NCBI GenBank assembly: GCA_902826945.1
Contig: CADEGS010000074.1
Span: 4,846 to 17,909, forward strand
Source of the DNA: an uncultured bacterium
GTDB taxonomy: Bacteria; Planctomycetota; UBA1135; GCA-002686595
Direction of reading: 5' to 3'
DNA: 13,064 nt
Shown here: positions 7,729-13,064 of the stretch, piece after piece
Position numbering within the stretch: position 1 is the stretch's first letter
How the letters are laid out: every line of letters begins with the position of its first letter
The notes under the pieces: model-generated
Database searches by the model: none
Seen by the model: only the letters and a program-made list of their open reading frames with translations
Told to the model about the DNA's origin: nothing
Translations under genes and position numbers: made by a program

Positions 7729-7791
7729 CTCGCTCGCGCGCCGGAAGGGCCGCGGAGCGCCCGCGGCTCGCTGGGGCGGGCCCGCGGCGCC

Positions 7792-7800
7792 TGCTAGACT
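7792..7800 (+). promoter_or_regulatory. Extended -10 element, probably giving a leaderless transcript
   Basis: TGCTAGACT fits an extended -10 (TGn plus TAnnnT). Only six bases separate it from the ATG at 7807, so transcription would start at or next to the start codon. No Shine-Dalgarno sequence lies before that ATG, which agrees with leaderless translation. No convincing -35 is seen. Confidence 0.4.
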
Positions 7801-7806
7801 GCCGCC

Positions 7807-9573
7807 ATGCGGCGTGCGCGTCTCCTCCTCGCCGGCCTGGGAACCGCCGCCGCCGCGCTCGCGAGCGCCTGCGGCGACGAGGCGCGCGCCGGCGCTCCGG
7901 CGATCGAGCTGGTCGACGTGGGGCGCGACGCCGGCATCGACCTCGTGAACCGCAGCGGCGACGCGCGCCGCTGGTACATCCCCGAGAGCAACGGCTGCGG
8001 GGCGGCGCTCCTCGACTACGACACCGACGGCGACCTGGACGTGTTCGTCGCCAACGGCTCGAGCATGCGCTACCGGGACGACGGGCGGCGGCTCGACGTG
8101 CCCCACGACGGCGAGACGCGCCTGTACCAGAACCAGGGGCGCATGGGGTTCCGCGACGCGACGGCCGAGGCCGGCGCGCGGCGTCACGAGTGGATCAACG
8201 GCCTGGCGACGGGCGACGTGGACGACGACGGCGATCCCGACCTGTACCTCGCCTGCTTCGACCCCGACGTGCTCCTGTGGAACGCGGGCGGCGAGCTCGA
8301 GGACCGCAGCGAGTCGTCGGGGCTGGGCTGCGCGCTGTGGGGCGCGGCGGCCGCGTTCGGCGACGCCGACGCCGACGGCGACCTCGACCTGTACGTCGCG
8401 AACTACTGCCTGTTCGACCCCGAGCACCCGCCGCTCGAGGGGCGTCGCAACGTCGTCGACGGCGTCGAGGTGGCCTGGGGGCCGGAGGAGGAGAACCGCC
8501 AGGGCGCGAACGCCGGCGCTCCGGACGCGTTCTTCCTGAACGACGGGCGCGGGCACTTCTCCGAGGCGACGGACAAGGTCGGCCTGGCGCTCGAGAAGGC
8601 GCTGTGCTCCTACGCCGTGGTCTTCGCCGACGTGGACATGGACGGCCGCCAGGACCTGCTCGTCGCGAACGACCTGCAGCCCTCGAACCTGTTCCACAAC
8701 AAGGGGAACGACGCCGACGGCCGGCCGCGCTTCGCCGAGGAGGGCGCGGCGCGCGGCTTCGCCTACGACGCCGCGGGCGCGGCGACCGGCGCCATGGGGC
8801 TGGCCGTGGACGATTTCGACCAGGACGGCGACCTCGACGTGTTCAAGACGAACTTCGACTTCGAGGCGAACGGCCTGTACGTGAACGACGGCACGGGCCG
8901 CTTCGCCGACCGCGCGGCGCAATTCGGTCTGGCGGAGCCGAGCAAGGACCGCCTCGGCTGGGGCTGCGGCTTCCTCGACGTGGAGCTCGACGGCGACCTC
9001 GACCTGCTCGTCGCGAACGGCCACGTCTACCCGCAGGCCGCGCGCATCGGCATGTCGGACTGGGCGCAGCTGAGCCAGCTCTTCGAGGCGCGCCGCGAGG
9101 ACGGCCGCCTGACGTACGTCGACGCGACCGCGCGCGCGGGGCCCGGGCTCGCCGTGCCGCGCTCGGCGCGCGGGCTGGCGCTGGGCGACCTCGACGACGA
9201 CGGCGACGTGGACGCCGTGCTGGTCGACATCGGCGAGCGCCCGCGCGTGCTCGAGAACCGGAGCGAGCGCGGCGACGGCCGCTGGGTCGCGGTGCGCACC
9301 GTCGGCCGCGTCTCCAACCGCGACGGCTACGGCGCCCTCGTGCAGGTCTTCGCCGGCGGGCGCATCTGGACGCGCCAGGTCGGAACGGCGCAGGGCCTCT
9401 ACGGGGCGAGCGACCCGCGCCTCCACTTCGGCCTGGGGCCGGTCGCCTCGATCGAGCGCATCGAGGTGCGCTGGCCGTCCGGGCTGCGCTCGCTCGTCGC
9501 CGCGCCGCCGCTGGACAACCTGGTCACCGTGCACGAGCCGCAGCCCGACGAGCCCGAGGAACCGACACGATGA
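7807..9573 (+). CDS. CRTAC1-family lipoprotein (FG-GAP/VCBS repeats plus ASPIC/UnbV domain)
   Basis: A 588-residue protein. The N terminus has basic residues, a hydrophobic run and a lipobox-like 'LASAC' with C22, suggesting a lipid-anchored exported protein. Seven calcium-binding-type loops follow, such as 'DYDTDGDLDVFVAN', 'DVDDDGDPDLYLA', 'DADADGDLDLYVAN', 'DVDMDGRQDLLVAN', 'DFDQDGDLDVFKTN', 'DVELDGDLDLLVAN' and 'DLDDDGDVDAVLVD'. These form FG-GAP/VCBS propeller blades. Residues about 498-564 ('SNRDGYGALVQVFAG', then 'ASDPRLHFGLG' and 'IEVRWPSG') are the ASPIC/UnbV domain. The family is widespread in planctomycetes and acidobacteria with no settled function; binding of a ligand or partner at the surface is the usual guess. 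ATG 7807 follows a probable leaderless promoter. Its stop overlaps the next gene's ATG (ATGA at 9570-9573), so it is tied to the radical SAM gene. Confidence 0.9.
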   Translation: MRRARLLLAGLGTAAAALASACGDEARAGAPAIELVDVGRDAGIDLVNRSGDARRWYIPESNGCGAALLDYDTDGDLDVFVANGSSMRYRDDGRRLDVPHDGETRLYQNQGRMGFRDATAEAGARRHEWINGLATGDVDDDGDPDLYLACFDPDVLLWNAGGELEDRSESSGLGCALWGAAAAFGDADADGDLDLYVANYCLFDPEHPPLEGRRNVVDGVEVAWGPEEENRQGANAGAPDAFFLNDGRGHFSEATDKVGLALEKALCSYAVVFADVDMDGRQDLLVANDLQPSNLFHNKGNDADGRPRFAEEGAARGFAYDAAGAATGAMGLAVDDFDQDGDLDVFKTNFDFEANGLYVNDGTGRFADRAAQFGLAEPSKDRLGWGCGFLDVELDGDLDLLVANGHVYPQAARIGMSDWAQLSQLFEARREDGRLTYVDATARAGPGLAVPRSARGLALGDLDDDGDVDAVLVDIGERPRVLENRSERGDGRWVAVRTVGRVSNRDGYGALVQVFAGGRIWTRQVGTAQGLYGASDPRLHFGLGPVASIERIEVRWPSGLRSLVAAPPLDNLVTVHEPQPDEPEEPTR

Positions 9574-11801
9574 GGGTCGCTCTCGTCTTCCCCCCGCAGG
9601 GGCACTTCACCCAGCCCTATCTCTCGCTGCCGTCCTTGGCCGCCTGGCTGCGCCAGGAGGGCGTGAGCGACGTGCACCTGCTCGACGAGAGCATCGAGGC
9701 CTACGACGCGTTCCTGTCGAAGGAGCGCCTGGCGCGCTCGCTCGAGCGCGTGCAGGCCGGGCCGGCGCTGGCGGCGCTCGAGGGCCGCGCCTCGCTGCGG
9801 TTCTCGGAGATGGAGCGCTACCAGCTCCTGTCCGAGATCGAGCTGTGCGGCGGCGACGTCGTCGAGCGCATCGACGAGGCGAAGCGCGTGCTGCGCACGC
9901 CCGAGCTCTTCTACGACTACGAGCGCTACCTGTGGGCGGGCCGCACGATCGAGCAGGGGCTGCGGCTCTTCTCGGCCGAGCACGCGCCCACGCGCCTGAC
10001 CGCGCACGGCTTCGTGATGAAGAACCGCGTCGAGCGCTCGGCCGAGATCGTGGCCGCGCTCGACGACGAGCGCGAGAACCCCTTCGTCGCGCACTTCCGC
10101 GAGCACACGCTGCCGCGGCTGCAGGCGCTCGACCCCGACCTGATCGGCCTCTCGCTCACCTTCCCCAGCCAGGCCATCCCGGCGCTGACGCTGGCGCGGC
10201 TGGTCAAGGCCTGGAAGCCCGAGGTGCACATCACCGTCGGCGGCGGGCTCCTGGCCTACACCTCGAAGAAGCTCGCCATGAAGGACGAGGTGTGGAGCCT
10301 GATCGACAGCATGATCCTGCTCGAGGGCGAGCGGCCGCTCCTGCAGCTGTGCGAGACCCTGGAGGGGGACGGCGACCTCGCGCGCGTCTCGAACCTGATC
10401 TACCGCGACGCCGGCGGCACGGTGCGCTACACGCCGCAGGTCGAGCCGCTCGACATCAAGACCATCCCGACGCCCGACTTCGACGGGATGCCGCTCGACA
10501 AGTACTTCTCGCCCGAGCTCGTGCTGCCGCTGGCGGCGACGCGCGGCTGCTACTGGGGCAAGTGCGTCTTCTGCACGCTCTACACCGTGATCGGCCCGGG
10601 CTACCGCGGGCGCACGATCGAGCAGACGGTCGAGGACCTGCGCGTGCTCTCGGAGAAGCACGACACGCGCCACTTCTACCTCGCCATCGAGGACCTGCCG
10701 CCGAAGATGGCGCGCGCGCTGCCGCGCGCGATCCTGGACGCCGGGCTCGACCTCTCCTGGTGGTGCGACGCGCGCCTCGAGCACGACGTCTTCGACCAGG
10801 AGACGTGCGACGAGCTGGCCGCCTCGGGCTGCAAGCGCATGGCCTTCGGCTACGAGAGCGCGAACCGCCGCGTGCTCGAGCGCATGTGCAAGGGCATCGA
10901 CCCCGACAAGAGCCTGGAGCTGATCCGCCGCGTGCGCAACGCCGGCATCTCGGTGACGCTCTACGTCATGATCGGCTTCCCGACCGAGACGCGCGCCGAG
11001 GCGAGCGAGACGCTGCGCACGATCCTGGCCCACAAGGACGACGTCCAGGAGGTCAGCGTGCGCGTCTTCTACCTGGACGAGACGTCCGAGATCTTCCGCC
11101 GGCGCGAGGAGTTCGACATCTCCGCCGTGCACGTCGACCCCGAGGCCGACCTGCAGGTCTACTACGACTTCGACGTGAAGAGCGGCATGAGCCGGCGCGA
11201 GGCGCGCGAGGCCTACCTCGAGTTCACGCGCGCGCTGCGCTCGCACTTCCCCGTGTTCCAGAGCACGAACATGCTCTACCACGAGCTGAAGGGGCACTAC
11301 TTCCTCTACCTGGCGCGCCACGGGAGCTGGGAGGCGCTGCACGAGCACGTGCTGGCCGCGCCGCGCCGCGCCGCGGCCGCGCACGGGGGAGGCTCCGCCG
11401 TCCCGCGCGCGCGCGGCGGGCTGCGCGCGCGCGAGCTGGCCTTCGACCGCGCCTCGATCGACGCGCGCCTGGCCTCGATCGACTCGCACACGCTGCGCCC
11501 GCGCTACCAGTCCGACCTGATCGAGGATCCCGACCGCGAGCGCTTCGACCGCACGCTCCCGCCCGAGCCGCGCGAGCCCTCGCTGCTCGTCTACGACCCC
11601 GCGAGCGGCGAGGTGCGCTCGCTCTCGCCCGCCGCCGCGCTCCTGCTCGAGCGCTGCGACGGCGCGCGCTCCCTCGAGGAGGTCGTGGAGGTCGTCCCCG
11701 CCGCCGCGCGCGCCGACGCGCGCCGCGCCGTCCACGAGCTCTCGGGCGCAGGCCTGCTCGAGCCGCTCGCCGTCCCCGTCCCCGAGGAGGTCCGCCCGTG
11801 A
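9570..11801 (+). CDS. B12-type radical SAM protein with C-terminal PqqD-like domain
   Basis: A 743-residue cytoplasmic enzyme. Residues 1-230 resemble a cobalamin-binding Rossmann-type domain ('MRVALVFPPQGHFTQPYLSLPSLAAWL', 'LIGLSLTFPSQAIPALTLA', 'VHITVGGG'), but the DxHxxG motif for base-off B12 is absent. The SAM core spans about 318-490. Its cluster cysteines C327, C332 and C335 are in 'GCYWGKCVFC', a CX4CX2C spacing rather than CX3CX2C. 'MAFGYESANRRVLERM' and 'YVMIGFPTET' are the later core strands of Elp3/MiaB-like members. A helical region follows (541-660). Residues 668-733 ('LLVYDPASGEVRSLSPAAAL...ERCDGARSLEEVV...LSGAGLLEP') resemble PqqD, the peptide-recognising winged-helix fold. 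The ATG at 9570 overlaps the previous stop and has GAGGA nine bases upstream. Its own stop overlaps the 61-codon gene. Radical SAM call is firm; peptide modification is inferred. Confidence 0.9.
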   Translation: MRVALVFPPQGHFTQPYLSLPSLAAWLRQEGVSDVHLLDESIEAYDAFLSKERLARSLERVQAGPALAALEGRASLRFSEMERYQLLSEIELCGGDVVERIDEAKRVLRTPELFYDYERYLWAGRTIEQGLRLFSAEHAPTRLTAHGFVMKNRVERSAEIVAALDDERENPFVAHFREHTLPRLQALDPDLIGLSLTFPSQAIPALTLARLVKAWKPEVHITVGGGLLAYTSKKLAMKDEVWSLIDSMILLEGERPLLQLCETLEGDGDLARVSNLIYRDAGGTVRYTPQVEPLDIKTIPTPDFDGMPLDKYFSPELVLPLAATRGCYWGKCVFCTLYTVIGPGYRGRTIEQTVEDLRVLSEKHDTRHFYLAIEDLPPKMARALPRAILDAGLDLSWWCDARLEHDVFDQETCDELAASGCKRMAFGYESANRRVLERMCKGIDPDKSLELIRRVRNAGISVTLYVMIGFPTETRAEASETLRTILAHKDDVQEVSVRVFYLDETSEIFRRREEFDISAVHVDPEADLQVYYDFDVKSGMSRREAREAYLEFTRALRSHFPVFQSTNMLYHELKGHYFLYLARHGSWEALHEHVLAAPRRAAAAHGGGSAVPRARGGLRARELAFDRASIDARLASIDSHTLRPRYQSDLIEDPDRERFDRTLPPEPREPSLLVYDPASGEVRSLSPAAALLLERCDGARSLEEVVEVVPAAARADARRAVHELSGAGLLEPLAVPVPEEVRP
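11785..11790 (+). promoter_or_regulatory. Perfect Shine-Dalgarno for the 61-codon gene
   Basis: AGGAGG lies seven bases before the GTG at 11798, within the last codons of the radical SAM gene. This is the strongest ribosome binding site in the window and suggests the small peptide is made at a high rate, as expected of a substrate rather than an enzyme. Confidence 0.7.
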
Positions 11802-11983
11802 GCCCGTCCGACGAGAAGGAGCGCGCCGAGCGCGCCGTCCAGCCGCCCCCCGAGCGGCCGCGCGCCGCCGAGGAGCCCGGCGACGCGCCCGCTCCCCCGC
11901 CCGCCGGCCTGAAGTACGTCTTCAAGATCGCGCCGGCCGACCCGAAGAACTCCTTCGACTTCGAGGACGTGGCGGACAAGTAG
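11798..11983 (+). CDS. 61-residue peptide, candidate substrate of the radical SAM enzyme
   Basis: A small protein I do not recognise. It begins at GTG 11798, whose last two bases form the stop of the radical SAM gene (GTGA), with AGGAGG at ideal spacing. Codon use is normal for the window, with nearly all third positions G or C, so it is really translated. The first half is charged and rich in Pro and Ala, probably disordered ('SDEKERAERAVQPPPERP', then 'APAPPPAG'). The second half is different: 'GLKYVFKIAPADPKNSF' followed by 'DFEDVADK'. It has no cysteine, no signal peptide and no membrane segment. A precursor peptide with an N-terminal leader and C-terminal core fits the position after an enzyme with a PqqD-like tail, but is an inference. 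Alternatively it is a small accessory protein of the enzyme. Only a 30-base convergent gap follows; no hairpin terminator is evident. Confidence 0.75.
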   Translation: MSPSDEKERAERAVQPPPERPRAAEEPGDAPAPPPAGLKYVFKIAPADPKNSFDFEDVADK

Positions 11984-12013
11984 CGCGCGCGACGCCTCCC
12001 GCCTCTCCCTCCC

Positions 12014-12856
12014 CTACCAGCGCGCCAGCACGCGCAGCGCGTCGCCGCGGCAGAGCGCGCCCGTCGTCGCTGGCGCGGCGCGCACGCCGAAGTAGACGCC
12101 GCCGGGGTCCGCCTGCGGGCGCGGGGGCGCGCGGCGGAAGGCGGCCAGCGCGCGCAGCGGCTCGCCGTCGGGGTCGCGCTCGCCGCGCGTCTGGTCCACG
12201 CACACGACGGCGCAGCGGCCCGCGGGCTTGAGCAGCTCGAGCTCGACCGCGCCGAGCGCGACGCGCCGCCAGCCGTCCTCGGCGAAGGCCGGCGCGCCCT
12301 CGAGCACGAGGTTCGGGCGGAAGCGGTCCATCGGCACGGCGCGCGCCAGGCGCGCGTTCAGCGCGTCCAGCGACTCGACCGCGGCGACGAGCAACGGCAG
12401 CTCGTCCGCCAGGCTGACCTCGAGCGCGGGCCCGCCCTCGATCGCGCGCACGTTGCGGCGCGCGGCGGCGTCCAGGTGCGCCAGGCGCACGGGACGCCCG
12501 AGGAGCGCGGCGAGCCAGCGCGACGCCGGCTCGCGCGCGAGCGCCAGATCGACGCGCGAGCTCCACACCTGGCACTCCGCGCGCTCGGCGCCGGCCTCGA
12601 GGCGCACCTCGCCCGCGCCCTGCGCCGCGAGCCACGGCCCGCCCTGCGCGAGCCGCGGGCGCACCAGCGCCAGCCGCGGCTCGTCGCGCTGCGTCAGCGC
12701 GCGCCCGCTCGGATCCACCACCATCCAGCGGCGGTCGTCCGCCAGCCCGCGCTCCTCCAGGTCGGCGCGCTCGAGCGCCAGCCCGGCGCAGGCCTTGACC
12801 GGGTACACGAAGAGCCCGGCCAGGCGTACCGTCAGCGGTTCACCAGGAAGTGGCAC
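12014..12856 (-). CDS. MOSC-domain protein (mARC/YcbX-like)
   Basis: A 280-residue cytoplasmic protein with two parts. Residues 10-125 are the MOSC N-terminal beta-barrel domain ('[37 protein letters not shown]'). Residues about 145-278 are the MOSC domain: '[12 protein letters not shown]', '[19 protein letters not shown]', 'VYFGVRA' and 'GDALRVL'. C215 in 'GRC' aligns with the molybdenum-ligating cysteine of mitochondrial mARC, so it probably binds molybdenum cofactor and reduces N-hydroxylated or related compounds, with a separate electron donor. Some E. coli-type homologues carry a C-terminal ferredoxin domain; this one does not. The GTG at 12856 lies 25 bases inside the ychF end, suggesting translational coupling; no better start is in frame. 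Confidence 0.85.
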   Translation of the reverse strand: MPLPGEPLTVRLAGLFVYPVKACAGLALERADLEERGLADDRRWMVVDPSGRALTQRDEPRLALVRPRLAQGGPWLAAQGAGEVRLEAGAERAECQVWSSRVDLALAREPASRWLAALLGRPVRLAHLDAAARRNVRAIEGGPALEVSLADELPLLVAAVESLDALNARLARAVPMDRFRPNLVLEGAPAFAEDGWRRVALGAVELELLKPAGRCAVVCVDQTRGERDPDGEPLRALAAFRRAPPRPQADPGGVYFGVRAAPATTGALCRGDALRVLARW

Positions 12857-13064
12857 ACGTCGCTCTCGCGCATGACGTAGTCCTTGCCCTCGACGCGCAT
12901 CTTGCCGGCCTGGCGGATGGCGGCCTCGCTCTCGTGGCGCACCAGATCGTCCACGGAGTAGACCTCGACGCGCACGAAGCCCTTCTCGAAGTCCGAGTGG
13001 ATCTTGCCCGCCGCCACCGGCGCGCTGTCGCCGCGCTGGATCGTCCAGGCCTTGATCTCCTTCT
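12832..13064 (-). CDS. ychF: Redox-regulated ATPase YchF, C-terminal end (5' part outside window)
   Basis: The frame is open to the window edge and shows the C-terminal 77 residues of YchF/OLA1: '[19 protein letters not shown]' then '[20 protein letters not shown]', '[20 protein letters not shown]' and the stop at 12832-12834. This is the TGS-like domain that ends every YchF. The family is an ATPase (NKxD changed to NxxE type) that associates with ribosomes and is near-universal and single-copy. The G domain and coiled-coil lie beyond the edge. The short ATG/GTG start one might place at 13017 is an internal valine codon, not a gene start. A MOSC gene overlaps its 3' end. Confidence 0.93.
   Translation of the reverse strand, partial: KEIKAWTIQRGDSAPVAAGKIHSDFEKGFVRVEVYSVDDLVRHESEAAIRQAGKMRVEGKDYVMRESDVCHFLVNR

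Noticed and set aside
8020..9230. Repeated GACGGCGACCTCGAC-like sequences considered as a DNA repeat array
   Set aside because: They are the coding repeats of the calcium-binding loops in the CRTAC1 protein, spaced unevenly, and need no DNA-level explanation.
7726..9534. 602-codon minus-strand open frame
   Set aside because: Antisense shadow of the CRTAC1 gene; its repeats ('VEVAV') are only the reverse of the Asp-rich calcium loops.
6834..9569. Upstream extension of the radical SAM frame to make a 1655-residue protein
   Set aside because: The part before 9570 is Arg-rich, low-complexity sequence lying over the sulfotransferase and CRTAC1 genes. It is a shadow frame kept open by high GC; the real start is ATG 9570.
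9399..11735. 778-codon minus-strand open frame
   Set aside because: Antisense to the radical SAM gene; composition is of a GC shadow and no domain is seen.
11984..12013. Terminator between the small peptide gene and the MOSC gene
   Set aside because: The 30-base gap is a pyrimidine-rich run without a clear inverted repeat or T-tract.

Overview
The window is very GC-rich DNA (well above 70% by eye) with third codon positions almost always G or C. It is densely packed and has no tRNA, rRNA, CRISPR array, insertion sequence or phage gene that I can see. The gene content points to a member of the Planctomycetota or a similar large-genome environmental bacterium: a GldG/DUF4340 pair, a CRTAC1-type (FG-GAP plus ASPIC/UnbV) lipoprotein, and secreted beta-propeller proteins ending in an 'LTNA(V/L)DV.IG' tail that I associate with planctomycetes. 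This taxonomic call is an inference.

Layout. (1) 1-2735, plus strand: the 3' part of a GldG-type protein overlaps a DUF4340 protein, probably the extracytoplasmic parts of an ABC-2-like export or gliding-type system. (2) 2732-4626, minus strand: a secreted FG-GAP-like propeller protein, preceded by a short, apparently frameshifted relative that keeps only the C-terminal tail module. (3) 4694-7697, minus strand: a three-gene operon with a sulfotransferase-like protein, a secreted metal-dependent amidohydrolase and a class IV aminotransferase whose usual catalytic lysine position holds histidine. (4) 7807-11983, plus strand: a translationally coupled operon with a CRTAC1 lipoprotein, a B12-type radical SAM protein ending in a PqqD-like domain, and a 61-residue peptide with a strong ribosome binding site. 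(5) 12014-13064, minus strand: a MOSC-domain protein and the C-terminal end of the housekeeping ATPase YchF.

The most promising candidate for an undescribed system is region 4. The radical SAM enzyme carries what looks like its own RiPP recognition element, and the next, stop/start-overlapping gene encodes a small peptide with a charged, proline-rich first half and a distinct aromatic/acidic second half. That is the layout of a ribosomally made, radical SAM-modified peptide (RiPP) locus. The upstream lipoprotein is a possible surface partner. The second point of interest is the sulfotransferase/aminotransferase pair, which I recall as a single fused protein in plants, here as separate genes around an amidohydrolase.
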